Under the pieces are notes generated by a model that made no database searches, was not told the DNA's origin, and saw only the letters and a list, made by a program, of their open reading frames with translations. The translations under genes and the position numbers were made by a program. A DNA stretch of 12,710 nucleotides from Pseudomonadota bacterium (lineage in GTDB: Bacteria > Pseudomonadota > Gammaproteobacteria > Steroidobacterales > Woeseiaceae): the NCBI GenBank assembly GCA_022360335.1, contig JAKSCZ010000431.1, positions 1 to 12,710 on the forward strand, written 5' to 3'. Of the stretch, positions 6,064 to 12,710 are shown piece by piece (position 1 is the stretch's first letter; the number at the start of each line of letters is the position of its first letter).

Positions 6064-7026
6064 TCAGTAGTTGAGCCTGAGATCCAGGCCGTCGTACAGG
6101 TGAGCGACGTGCTCGCCGTAACCGTTGAACATGAGCGTGGGCTGTTTCTCCGCGAAGATGCCGGCGCCGATGCGCCGCTCCCGCGCCTGGCTCCAGCGCG
6201 GATGGTCGACATCCGGGTTGACGTTTGCATAAAAGCCGTACTCACGGGGCTGCGCCATGTTCCAACTGCACGGCGGCTGCCTTTCGGTGAAGCGGATCCT
6301 GACGATGCCCTTGATGCCCTTGAATCCGTACTTCCAGGGTACGACGAGGCGGATCGGCGCGCCGTTCTGGTTGGGCAGGACCTCGCCGTAGAGACCGACC
6401 GCCAGGATCGGCAGGGGATTGGTCGCTTCGGCGATCGTAAGCCCTTCGCGGTACGGCCAGTCGAGCGACCAGCGACTGCGCTGACCCGGCATGCGCCGCG
6501 CGTCGTGCAAGGTCTCGAACGCGACGTACCTGGCCTTCGAGGTGGGCCGCAGCCGTTTCACGACAGCGGCGAGCGAGATGCCGACCCACGGTATGACCAT
6601 CGACCAGGCCTCGACGCAGCGCATGCGGTAGATGCGCTCTTCGAGATCGAACGGCTTGACGAAATCGTCGAAGTCGTAGGTGCCGGTCTTCTCCGCATGG
6701 CCTTCGACCTCGATCGTCCAGGGGCGCGGCTCGAAGTCGCGCGCGTGGACGGCCGGGTCGTCCTTGCCCGTGCCGAACTCGTAATAGTTGTTGTAGGTCG
6801 TGATGTCCTCGTAACTGTTCGGCGATTCGCCCGTACTGTACGGACTCTCGCTCACATCGGGCAGCCTGGCGCGTTTCGCGTCCGGCACGACAGCGGCGAG
6901 GGCGGACGGCGCCAGCAGCGCGCCCCCGGCGATCGCCCCCGCGCGCATGAAATCGCGGCGGTTCAGGTAGTTGTCGTAACTCGTGATTTCGGACGGGCGA
7001 ACGTCGGCGGGCTTTCTGATCAGCAA
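6064..7026 (-). CDS. msrP: MsrP, periplasmic molybdopterin methionine sulfoxide reductase
   Basis: The 320-residue protein is the catalytic subunit of MsrPQ (formerly YedYZ), which reduces methionine sulfoxide in oxidised periplasmic proteins. It has a twin-arginine signal, NRRDFMRAG (Arg23-Arg24), then a hydrophobic stretch and ALA, so it is exported folded by Tat. The molybdenum-ligating Cys is Cys137 in RMRCVEAWSMVIPW, a family signature. Others are LPNQNGAPIRLVVPWKYGFKGIKGI and the C-terminal ANVNPDVDHPRWSQA. I chose the TTG at 7026 because the resulting MLIRKPADVRPSEIT matches the usual family N terminus and AAGGAG lies 7 bases upstream. The open frame continues 13 codons further to an ATG at 7065, which is less likely. 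It is the first gene of a two-gene operon with msrQ. Confidence 0.96.
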   Translation of the reverse strand: MLIRKPADVRPSEITSYDNYLNRRDFMRAGAIAGGALLAPSALAAVVPDAKRARLPDVSESPYSTGESPNSYEDITTYNNYYEFGTGKDDPAVHARDFEPRPWTIEVEGHAEKTGTYDFDDFVKPFDLEERIYRMRCVEAWSMVIPWVGISLAAVVKRLRPTSKARYVAFETLHDARRMPGQRSRWSLDWPYREGLTIAEATNPLPILAVGLYGEVLPNQNGAPIRLVVPWKYGFKGIKGIVRIRFTERQPPCSWNMAQPREYGFYANVNPDVDHPRWSQARERRIGAGIFAEKQPTLMFNGYGEHVAHLYDGLDLRLNY

Positions 7027-7033
7027 GGCCTGT

Positions 7034-7039
7034 CTCCTT
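7034..7039 (-). promoter_or_regulatory. Shine-Dalgarno that sets a TTG start for msrP
   Basis: AAGGAG on the minus strand lies 7 bases before the TTG at 7026. The in-frame ATG at 7065 is upstream of this site and cannot be served by it. This supports the rare TTG initiation codon. Confidence 0.65.
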
Positions 7040-7125
7040 CGAGCGTTGCCTAATAAGACCGGCATCTTGACCGGAATATTGCACCGATACGCAGCCCGGT
7101 CGAATCCTCGCCGCCTCGCGTACGC

Positions 7126-7155
7126 TTGATATCGGGCGATCGGGCCTCATTTAAG
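7126..7155 (+). promoter_or_regulatory. Weak sigma70-like promoter of the DsbA-family gene
   Basis: TTGATA (7126-7131, 5 of 6) and TTTAAG (7150-7155, 4 of 6) are spaced by 18 bases, upstream of the GTG at 7180. The match is modest, and the site falls in the 153-base divergent region shared with msrP. Confidence 0.3.
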
Positions 7156-7179
7156 GGCGTAACGAGGAGGGATGCGCAC

Positions 7180-7902
7180 GTGAGCGAGACACGTTTCAAC
7201 ATCGTCCGCAGCAACGATCGGTTTACGCCGGCGGCCGCTTTGCACGTCGAAGTGATCGCGGATTTCGTATGCCCGTTCTGCTTCATCGGCAAACGCAATC
7301 TCGACAAGGCGCTCGAGGCCGTACAGGGACCGGCGGACACGAGCTGGTATCCGTTCCAGCTGAACCCCGAGATTCCGCCCGAGGGGCTGCCGTTCGACGT
7401 CTATCTGAGCCGCCGCTTCGGTAATCCGGCGAACGTCGAACCGATCCTCGAGCGTCTCACCGACGAGGGCGCGCAAGCCGGCATCGATTTCCGTTTCGAC
7501 AGGATCCTGCACGTGCCGAACACACTGCCGGTGCACCAGGTGATGCAACTGGCCGAGACCGGCGGCGCCGATCAGTCGGCGCTCGCCGACGACCTGTTGT
7601 CGTCGTTCTTCGAAAAGGGGCGCAACATTGGTGAGCACGATGAACTGATCGAGATCGCCGCCCGGCACGGCATCGGCGCCGGAACGGTGCGCAAGGCGAT
7701 CGGGAGCGACGCGGTTCGCCAGATGGTCGTAACGCGTGAAGCGCAGGTCCGGAGTTCCGGCCTGAGCACGGCGCCCGGTTTCCTGATCAATCGCCGTCTG
7801 CTCGTCGTGGGCGCGCAGCCGACCGACAACATCGTAAACGCGTTCGATCGCGCGATGTTCGGCGAAGGCGGCGACGCGCCGGTCTCACCGGCGTTGCATT
7901 GA
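7180..7902 (+). CDS. DsbA-family thiol oxidoreductase, FrnE-like
   Basis: This 240-residue protein belongs to the DSBA-like thioredoxin superfamily, FrnE/2-hydroxychromene-2-carboxylate isomerase-like branch. The active site CPFC is at residues 31-34, in VIADFVCPFCFIGKRNL. An all-helical insertion follows, containing PFQLNPEIPPEGLPFDVY and VPNTLPVHQVMQLAE, typical of FrnE. The thioredoxin fold closes with TAPGFLINRRLLVVGAQP, where the Pro is the expected cis-Pro. No signal peptide is seen, so it probably acts in the cytoplasm; FrnE of Deinococcus is such a disulfide oxidoreductase. I used the GTG at 7180, which has GAGGAGG nine bases upstream; an earlier in-frame start at 7126 has no such site. 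It is divergent from msrP, another thiol/redox repair gene. Substrate unknown. Confidence 0.9.
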   Translation: MSETRFNIVRSNDRFTPAAALHVEVIADFVCPFCFIGKRNLDKALEAVQGPADTSWYPFQLNPEIPPEGLPFDVYLSRRFGNPANVEPILERLTDEGAQAGIDFRFDRILHVPNTLPVHQVMQLAETGGADQSALADDLLSSFFEKGRNIGEHDELIEIAARHGIGAGTVRKAIGSDAVRQMVVTREAQVRSSGLSTAPGFLINRRLLVVGAQPTDNIVNAFDRAMFGEGGDAPVSPALH

Positions 7903-7915
7903 GCGGAATTCGCCG

Positions 7916-8848
7916 CTACGACAACCAGTCCAGTATCAGCCGATTGACGTCATCGGGCCGTTCCTGTTGCGTCCAGTGCCCGCAATCGAGCATGCGAATC
8001 GTCAGGTCGTCGACGAGGGGCCTCATGCCTTCGATGTGCTCCGGTGCGATGAGGACATCGTCGGTGGCGCCGATGAACAGCGTCGGGACGCCGATCCGCT
8101 GGTCGACACCGGCGAGCCGTTCCCAATTGTGCGTCCAGTTGCGGTACCAGTTGATCGGGCCCGTGAAACCGGATTGCCGAAACGCTTCGGCGTAGTAGTC
8201 GAGCTCCGCGGCGGACAGCAACGGCCTGCCGGCGGCACGTTCGGCTTTCGTCGTTTGCAACAGGCTGATCACCCGCTGCTCCGGCGGCAGCCTGTCGTAC
8301 TGCTCGCGCGTGATTGCGCCGCTGCGCATCATGCGATCGACGAAATGCCGCGGGTCGGCGCCGAATACCCGGTCGGCCTCGTCCGAGTCCTGAAAATCGA
8401 CGATGTAGAATGCACTCCCGAAACGCTGTCGCATCATTTCGACCGGGTCGACGGGCGGCCGCGGGAAATGCGGGATGTTCAGGATGACGAGCTTCTCGAT
8501 CCGCTCAGGGTGAAGCATCGCCATGTGCCAGAGCACGAGCGCACCCCAGTCGTGGCCGACGAAGACCGCGCTGTCGAGTTCGAGTGCGTCGAGCAAACCG
8601 TGGACGTCGGCGATCAGCTCGGCCATACGGTAGTCCGGGACCTCGTCCGGGACGGTCGTCCGGCCATAGCCCCGCAGGTCCGGCGCGATTGCGCGAAACC
8701 CGGCGGCCGCGAGCGCCGGCAGCTGGTGGCGCCATGAGAATGCGAGTTCGGGGAAACCGTGCAGCAGGACGACGGGCGAGCCGTTGCCCTGCTCGTAGAC
8801 GGCCATCCGCAGGCCGTTCGTTTCGATGAATCCGGGTTCGGGGAACAT
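7916..8848 (-). CDS. Alpha/beta hydrolase, epoxide hydrolase-like
   Basis: This 310-residue cytoplasmic protein has the signatures of soluble epoxide hydrolases. The oxyanion-hole HGFPE is at 30-34. DLRGYGRT follows at 57-64. The nucleophile elbow GHDWGA starts at 98, with Asp100 as nucleophile rather than Ser. The cap-domain motif NWYRNW supplies a likely ring-opening Tyr. ATDDVLI holds the acid (Asp263 or 264), and CGHWTQQE has the catalytic His291. Asp nucleophile plus cap Tyr favours epoxide hydrolysis over esterase activity; fluoroacetate or haloalkane dehalogenases share the Asp but not this Tyr pattern. The start chosen is the ATG at 8848; a TTG at 8866 would add six residues, and neither has a good Shine-Dalgarno. 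It ends 13 bases from the convergent DsbA-family gene and is divergent from the MAPEG gene. Confidence 0.9.
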   Translation of the reverse strand: MFPEPGFIETNGLRMAVYEQGNGSPVVLLHGFPELAFSWRHQLPALAAAGFRAIAPDLRGYGRTTVPDEVPDYRMAELIADVHGLLDALELDSAVFVGHDWGALVLWHMAMLHPERIEKLVILNIPHFPRPPVDPVEMMRQRFGSAFYIVDFQDSDEADRVFGADPRHFVDRMMRSGAITREQYDRLPPEQRVISLLQTTKAERAAGRPLLSAAELDYYAEAFRQSGFTGPINWYRNWTHNWERLAGVDQRIGVPTLFIGATDDVLIAPEHIEGMRPLVDDLTIRMLDCGHWTQQERPDDVNRLILDWLS

Positions 8849-8892
8849 GCGCGTATTTGACAGCAAGTGCGCGGCCGTCGCAAAGTGAGGCC

Positions 8893-9321
8893 ATGAACCG
8901 GTATGCGCTCGTCTATCCGATGGCGGCCATGGTCGTGCTGACCGCCATCGTGCTCGGCCGCATGTTTCTCGGGCGCGTAAGAGGCGTGAAGCGGGGCGAA
9001 GTCGACGTACGCTATTACAAGACTTACCAGGGCGACGGCGAACCGCGCAGCATGGCCCAGCACTCGCGGCACTTCGTCAACCTGTTCGAGAATCCCGTCC
9101 TGTTCTATGCGGCCTGCGTCGTCGCCATGGTGACGGGGCAGGGAACGGGGGCAATCGTCTGGCTCGCGTGGGCCTACGTCGCGTGCCGCATCGGACACGC
9201 CTTCGTTCACCTCGGCAGCAACCGCATCCCGCCCAGAATCGCGATGTACGCGGCAGGCTGGACGATGCTGCTCGCGATGTGGGGTGTGCTGGTCTTCGGC
9301 GTCGCGGCTCACGGGCAATAG
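8893..9321 (+). CDS. MAPEG-family membrane protein
   Basis: This 142-residue integral membrane protein has about four hydrophobic helices: residues about 5-25, 65-80, 82-95 and 115-138. Conserved features include NLFENPVLFY (the E-N-P-V-L-F-Y signature) and AYVACRIGHAFVHLGSNRIPPRI, which together identify the MAPEG family (membrane-associated proteins in eicosanoid and glutathione metabolism). Eukaryotic members are glutathione transferases, peroxidases or leukotriene-type synthases; the role of the short bacterial members is mostly unknown. The ATG has only a GAGG two bases upstream, so translation may be weak or use another mechanism. It is divergent, by 44 bases, from an epoxide hydrolase-like gene, which makes a shared role in electrophile or lipid-epoxide handling conceivable. 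Confidence 0.85.
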   Translation: MNRYALVYPMAAMVVLTAIVLGRMFLGRVRGVKRGEVDVRYYKTYQGDGEPRSMAQHSRHFVNLFENPVLFYAACVVAMVTGQGTGAIVWLAWAYVACRIGHAFVHLGSNRIPPRIAMYAAGWTMLLAMWGVLVFGVAAHGQ

Positions 9322-9339
9322 CGAGACCGCTGCGCGGTA

Positions 9340-10110
9340 TCAGATTTTCGCGCCCAGTGCGCCGATCAGCGCTCGCGCCCAGCGCCGGCGGATGATCGGC
9401 ACGAGGATCCGGTACAGGCGGCCGGACGTGTACTCTTCCCTGCCTCGCTCGAGCGCCGCCAGGCCCTCGCGGACTACCACGTCCGCGTCGTACCAGAGCC
9501 AGCCCGGCGATGCTGTCTTCATCGCCGTCAACCGGTCCGACGCGTGAAAGTCGGTATGCGTGAATCCGGGGCACAGCGCCGTGACGAAGACGCCGTTCGG
9601 CTTGCAGGTCGTCGACAGCGCTTTCGACAACGCGATCAGGTAGGTCTTGGTCGGACCGTAGCTGTAGTCGCCCGCCACGGTGATCCGGCCCGCCACCGAG
9701 GCCACGTTCAGGACGCGCCCGAAGCCGCGCTCGATCATTCCCGGAATGAACTCGTGACACATCGCCGCGACGGACGTCATCATGAGCCGGAGGTAGGCGT
9801 CGTGCCGTCGCCAGTCTCGTTCCCGGATGAGATCCGGCGGTTCAGAGCCCGCGTTGTTGATCAGGTAGTCGACCTCGAGGCCGCGCTCCTCCGTCTCGCG
9901 GAACAGGGCTGCAGGCGTGCCGGGCGCCGACAGATCGGCCGCGAGGGTCGTCGCGTCGATGCCGTGCGCGCTTCGCAATTCGGCCGCGAGCGCTTCCGTC
10001 GGCTCGCGCCGCCGTGCGACGAGGACGAGGTCGTTGCCGGCCGATGCCAACTGGCGGGCGAATTCCGCGCCGAGGCCGGCCGAGGCGCCCGTGATCAAAG
10101 CCGTTCTCAT
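9340..10110 (-). CDS. Short-chain dehydrogenase/reductase (SDR)
   Basis: This 256-residue classical SDR has the cofactor motif TGASAGLG (residues 7-14), then NNAG at 85-88, and the catalytic Ser138, Tyr151 and Lys155 (YGPTK). ARR at 32-34, just after the second strand, favours NADP(H). The usual active-site Asn on helix 4 seems to be Met (about residue 110, LMMTSVAAM); this rests on hand alignment and should be checked. The C-terminal RRRWARALIGALGAKI, with VPIIRR before it, is basic-amphipathic, as in SDRs that associate with membranes. The substrate is not predictable. The gene is convergent with the MAPEG gene (18-base gap with a small hairpin at 9326-9338) and divergent from the OPT transporter. 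The start is the ATG at 10110 with no clear Shine-Dalgarno. Confidence 0.92.
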   Translation of the reverse strand: MRTALITGASAGLGAEFARQLASAGNDLVLVARRREPTEALAAELRSAHGIDATTLAADLSAPGTPAALFRETEERGLEVDYLINNAGSEPPDLIRERDWRRHDAYLRLMMTSVAAMCHEFIPGMIERGFGRVLNVASVAGRITVAGDYSYGPTKTYLIALSKALSTTCKPNGVFVTALCPGFTHTDFHASDRLTAMKTASPGWLWYDADVVVREGLAALERGREEYTSGRLYRILVPIIRRRWARALIGALGAKI

Positions 10111-10151
10111 GGTGGCCTACTATCTCACACTGCGGCTGCGGGCCGATGCGC

Positions 10152-10180
10152 TTGCCGAAACCCGGGACTGCAAGCATAGT
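10152..10180 (+). promoter_or_regulatory. Possible sigma70 promoter of the OPT transporter
   Basis: TTGCCG (10152-10157, 4 of 6) and CATAGT (10175-10180, 4 of 6) have an ideal 17-base spacing. The predicted start near 10187 leaves a leader of about 28 bases before the ATG at 10215. This would rule out the earlier in-frame ATG at 10146. The motif match is weak. Confidence 0.33.
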
Positions 10181-10214
10181 TAGCGCTTCGAACGCCGCGG
10201 ACAAGAACGACGGG

Positions 10215-12179
10215 ATGCGCAAAGACGGACTCAGCCAGAAAGCTTACGTGCCGCTTGCGGAGGGCGATTCCTACGACCCGTTCGTGGCGGCGAGCGAGTC
10301 GCCCGCCGAATTCACGATCAAGGCGGTCGGGCTCGGCATCCTGTTCGGCATCGTCTTCGGCGCGGCGAACGCCTACCTCGGCCTGCGAGCCGGCCTGACG
10401 ATCAGCACGTCGATACCGGTCGCGGTGATGACCGTCGCCGTGTTCCGGGCTCTGCGCGGCGTCGGCATTCGCGGCACGATTCTCGAGACCAACATTTCCC
10501 AGACCACGGGATCGGCGTCGAGCTCGCTGGCGAGCGGCGTGATTTTCACGTTGCCGGCGCTGTTCATGTGGGGTATGCCGCCGGAACTCCTGCAGATGAC
10601 GCTGCTGGCCATGTCCGGCGGCTTGCTCGGCATCCTGTTCATGATCCCGCTCAGGCGCTTCCTGATCGAACGCGAGCACGGCAGGCTGCCGTACCCCGAG
10701 GGCACGGCCTGCGCCGAGGTTCTCGTCGCCAACGAGATCGGCGGAGGTCGTGCGCGCTTCGTCTTCTACGGCCTCGCCGGCGGTGCGCTCTTCAAGTTCC
10801 TGACGTCCTGGATCAACGTCATCCCGGGCGCGATCCACGCAAAGATCCCGTTCTTGAGGAAGGGTGAACTGGGCATGGACCTGTCGGCCGCCCTGTTCGG
10901 CGTGGGCTACATTCTCGGACCGAAGATTGCGGCCGTAATGGTGGGCGGCGGCCTGCTGTCCTGGCTCGTGATCATTCCGCTGATCGACTACTGGGGCGCC
11001 GACCTGGCCGCGCCGTTCTATCCCGAGACGGTCAACCTGATCCGCGACATGTCGCCGGGCCAGATCTGGACGCGCTACGTGCGCTATATCGGCGCAGGCG
11101 CCGTGGCGACGGCCGGCATCATCACGCTGATTCGCAGCGTGCCGGTCATGGTCAGCAGCTTCAGGATCGGTTCGGCGCAGCTGACCGAGCGCATGAGCGC
11201 CGGCCAGGGCGAGGCATCGGCGCGACGCACCGCATCCGACCTGCCGCTCAAGGTCGTGGGTATCGGCGTATTGATCATCGCGTCCGTGCTGGTGCTCGTA
11301 CCGCAGGTCTTCGGGGCCGTCGGCGGCATCGGTATTCGCGCCGCGGCGGCCATATGCGTCGTCGTGTTCGCGTTCTTCTTCGTCACCGTGGCGTCACGTA
11401 TTGTCGGTCTCGTCGGCGTGACGAGCAATCCGACGAGCGGCATGACGATCGCCGCACTGCTCGGCACGGCGTCGATCTTCCTGATGTTCGGCTGGACGGA
11501 CACGATGGGGAAGGCTGCGGCACTGACCGTCGGTTGCGTGGTCGCCATCGCGGCGTCGATATCGGGCGATACCTCGCAGGACCTGAAGACGGGCTTTCTT
11601 CTCGGTGCGACGCCGCGCAGGCAGCAGACGGCCGAGTTGATCGGTGTGCTGACATCGGCAGTGTTCGTCTGCCTGACGGTGCTGGCCCTCGGCAAGGGAT
11701 TCGGTTTCGGCAGCACCGAGCTGCCCGCACCCCAGGCAACGTTGATGAAGCTCGTCATCGACGGCGTGCTCGATCAGAACCTGCCGTGGACACTGGTTGC
11801 CATCGGTGCGGGCATCGCGGCGGTCTGCGAGATCGCCCGCATCCCGTCGCTGCCGTTCGCCGTCGGCGTGTATCTGCCGGTCTCGACGATGACGCCGATC
11901 TTCGTCGGCGGGCTGATTCGCCTCTGGATGGAGCGCAATGCCCGCGACGAAACGCAGGCGGCGGACCGTCGCGAGCGCGGTGTTCTGCTTGGCAGCGGCT
12001 TCGTCGGCGGTGAGGGCCTGCTGGGCGTCGGCATCGCGCTCGTTGCCGTCGCCAAGAGTACACGGCCTGAAGGAATCGGCACGGATTGGCTGGGCACCGA
12101 GACCGTCGCCATGCTGGCCGGTGTCGCCGCGTTCGCGGTGTTCGTCGCATGGTTCTTCCGGCTCGTGCGGGGCCGCTAG
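10215..12179 (+). CDS. OPT-family oligopeptide (or metal-chelate) transporter
   Basis: This roughly 654-residue inner-membrane protein belongs to the OPT family, prokaryotic subgroup. Known OPT members are proton-coupled importers of small peptides or metal-chelate complexes (YSL type). The N-terminal region has YDPFVAASESPAEFTIKA followed by VFGAANAYLGLRAG, then LRGVGIRGTILETNISQTTG, all typical. A second strong block is GDTSQDLKTGFLLGATPRRQQ in the C-terminal half. About 14-16 hydrophobic helices alternate with short loops. LPYPEGTACAEVL is another family motif. I chose the ATG at 10215; an in-frame ATG at 10146 would add 23 polar residues and overlap the likely promoter. The gene stands alone, divergent from the SDR gene. 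No T-rich terminator follows; the hairpin element at 12249-12346 may serve. Confidence 0.92.
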   Translation: MRKDGLSQKAYVPLAEGDSYDPFVAASESPAEFTIKAVGLGILFGIVFGAANAYLGLRAGLTISTSIPVAVMTVAVFRALRGVGIRGTILETNISQTTGSASSSLASGVIFTLPALFMWGMPPELLQMTLLAMSGGLLGILFMIPLRRFLIEREHGRLPYPEGTACAEVLVANEIGGGRARFVFYGLAGGALFKFLTSWINVIPGAIHAKIPFLRKGELGMDLSAALFGVGYILGPKIAAVMVGGGLLSWLVIIPLIDYWGADLAAPFYPETVNLIRDMSPGQIWTRYVRYIGAGAVATAGIITLIRSVPVMVSSFRIGSAQLTERMSAGQGEASARRTASDLPLKVVGIGVLIIASVLVLVPQVFGAVGGIGIRAAAAICVVVFAFFFVTVASRIVGLVGVTSNPTSGMTIAALLGTASIFLMFGWTDTMGKAAALTVGCVVAIAASISGDTSQDLKTGFLLGATPRRQQTAELIGVLTSAVFVCLTVLALGKGFGFGSTELPAPQATLMKLVIDGVLDQNLPWTLVAIGAGIAAVCEIARIPSLPFAVGVYLPVSTMTPIFVGGLIRLWMERNARDETQAADRRERGVLLGSGFVGGEGLLGVGIALVAVAKSTRPEGIGTDWLGTETVAMLAGVAAFAVFVAWFFRLVRGR

Positions 12180-12248
12180 GGCGAGGGCCTCACGATTCGC
12201 TTGTCTTTCGGCCGTTTCCCCGCTACTTTCGCGGGCAAGACGCTGAAG

Positions 12249-12346
12249 GGAGATAAGGGACAGTTACCTTAATTGAGATTGGGGGAGATTAGGGACAGTT
12301 ACCTAATCTCCCCCAATCTCAATTAAGGTAACTGTCCCTTATCTCC
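12249..12346. repeat. Nested GGGACAGTTACC hairpin element, copy 2
   Basis: Two perfectly complementary 43-base arms (12249-12291 and 12304-12346) close on a 12-base loop, GGGACAGTTACC (12292-12303). The same 12-mer lies in the left arm (12257-12268) and, inverted, in the right arm (12327-12338), so the core occurs three times. The outer end, GGAGATAAGGGACAGTTACC, is identical to that of the copy at 5377-5473; the inner part (12269-12291, starting TTAATTGAGATTGGGGG) differs. It looks like a younger palindrome inserted in, or copied into, an older one. It sits between the OPT transporter and ileS and could act as a transcription barrier. No transposase is in the window. Confidence 0.88.
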
Positions 12347-12367
12347 TTGCCCCGGGACGTTTTCGTG

Positions 12368-12392
12368 GAGTGGTTTCAGCCGCGAATCGGAG
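12368..12392 (+). repeat. Degenerate half of the GTAGGAG-type palindrome
   Basis: GAGTGGTTTCAGCCGCGAATCGG (12368-12390) matches the left half of the repeat behind groEL (for example 658-680), with a few substitutions; TTCAGCCGCGA is intact. The partner hairpin and inverted end are missing. Its right edge overlaps the GGAG that serves as the ileS Shine-Dalgarno (12389-12392). Confidence 0.55.
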
Positions 12393-12397
12393 TTCTT

Positions 12398-12710
12398 GTG
12401 AGTTTTAAGGAAGTATCAAGCCGCTACGACGGTCCTGCGCTCGAGGCAGAGGTCCTCGAGTTCTGGCGCGAGCACGACGTCTTCGCGAAGACCGTCGAGG
12501 CCACGAAGGACGGGCCGCAGTTCAGTTTCAACGAGGGTCCGCCGACGGCCAACGGCAAGCCGGGCATCCATCACGTGCTGGCACGCGCATTCAAGGACGT
12601 CTTCCCGCGCTACAAGACCATGCGCGGCTACCACGTGCCGCGCAAGGCCGGCTGGGATACGCACGGTCTGCCGGTCGAGCACGAGGTCGAAAAACTCCTC
12701 AAAGCCGAAG
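12398..12710 (+). CDS. ileS: Isoleucyl-tRNA synthetase, type 2-like, N-terminal part
   Basis: The first 104 residues of a class I aminoacyl-tRNA synthetase are present; the gene continues past the right edge. The enzyme charges tRNA-Ile in the cytoplasm. RYKTMRGYHVPRKAGWDTHGLPVE is strongly typical of IleRS, and the overall N terminus (SFKEVSSRYDGPALEAEVLEFW) resembles the eukaryote-like IleRS2 group rather than E. coli-type IleRS1. The class I signature normally reading HXGH is here GIHH (residues 56-59, 12563-12574, in ANGKPGIHHVLAR): aligned without gaps to NGSIHIGH of E. coli, the first and third positions are swapped. IleRS2 enzymes tolerate mupirocin, and swapped GXHH forms have been reported as hyper-resistant. 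The start is a GTG five bases after GGAG. The editing domain and KMSKS motif lie outside the window. Confidence 0.93.
   Translation, partial: MSFKEVSSRYDGPALEAEVLEFWREHDVFAKTVEATKDGPQFSFNEGPPTANGKPGIHHVLARAFKDVFPRYKTMRGYHVPRKAGWDTHGLPVEHEVEKLLKAE

Noticed and set aside
8857..8893. Leaderless transcription of the MAPEG gene from TTGACA (8857-8862)
   Set aside because: The -35 match is perfect, but the only spaced -10 candidate (CAAAGT, 8881-8886) has half the consensus bases, so it is too weak to annotate.
9326..9338. Terminator between the MAPEG and SDR genes
   Set aside because: The hairpin has only a 5-bp stem (ACCGC/GCGGT) and no T run on either side.
10146..10214. Upstream ATG at 10146 as the start of the OPT transporter
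   Set aside because: It would add 23 polar residues not typical of the family, and it overlaps the likely promoter of the gene.
12219..12235. Intrinsic terminator after the OPT gene
   Set aside because: CCCGC/GCGGG is a short stem without a following T run.

Overview
The window is about 12.7 kb of GC-rich, densely coding chromosomal DNA. Its gene set (groEL, htpX, msrPQ, sigma32-like promoter) and two families of short palindromic repeats suggest a Gammaproteobacterium, perhaps of the Xanthomonadales/Woeseiales/Chromatiales kind. No 16S gene or other marker settles this. There are ten complete protein genes and two partial ones at the edges. I see no tRNA, rRNA, CRISPR array, prophage or transposase gene.

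Layout. Positions 2-640 hold the C-terminal 212 residues of the chaperonin GroEL, followed by a duplicated palindromic repeat (654-746) and a strong intrinsic terminator (754-781). Positions 935-3999 hold a two-gene operon overlapping by 4 bases: an SLC13-type anion permease with two RCK-C-like domains, then a CNNM/CorC-type membrane protein with CBS domains. Convergent to it is the membrane protease gene htpX (3996-4877), with a sigma32-like promoter. Divergent from htpX is an 81-codon gene encoding a strikingly shortened small heat-shock protein (5078-5323). Then come a terminator and a two-hairpin repeat element (5377-5473). On the minus strand is the msrP-msrQ operon for repair of periplasmic methionine sulfoxide (7026-5462); the repeat supplies the last codons and the stop of msrQ. 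Next are a DsbA/FrnE-like thiol oxidoreductase (7180-7902), a divergent pair of epoxide hydrolase-like and MAPEG-family genes (7916-9321), a short-chain dehydrogenase (9340-10110, minus) and an OPT-family transporter (10215-12179). A second, larger copy of the hairpin element (12249-12346) precedes the 5' end of ileS, which runs off the right edge.

How the genes fit together. The left and centre are rich in protein quality control: GroEL (folding), HtpX (membrane proteolysis), a mini small heat-shock protein, MsrPQ (methionine repair) and a CXXC oxidoreductase. The right-centre trio (epoxide hydrolase, MAPEG, SDR) looks like small-molecule detoxification or lipid-epoxide metabolism; this grouping is inferred from position only.

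Most genes are ordinary. The observations most worth following are: (i) ileS encodes a type-2-like isoleucyl-tRNA synthetase in which the class I HXGH signature reads GIHH; (ii) the small heat-shock protein lacks most of the alpha-crystallin domain but has a perfect ribosome binding site; (iii) the two GGGACAGTTACC hairpin elements, one of which forms the end of msrQ.
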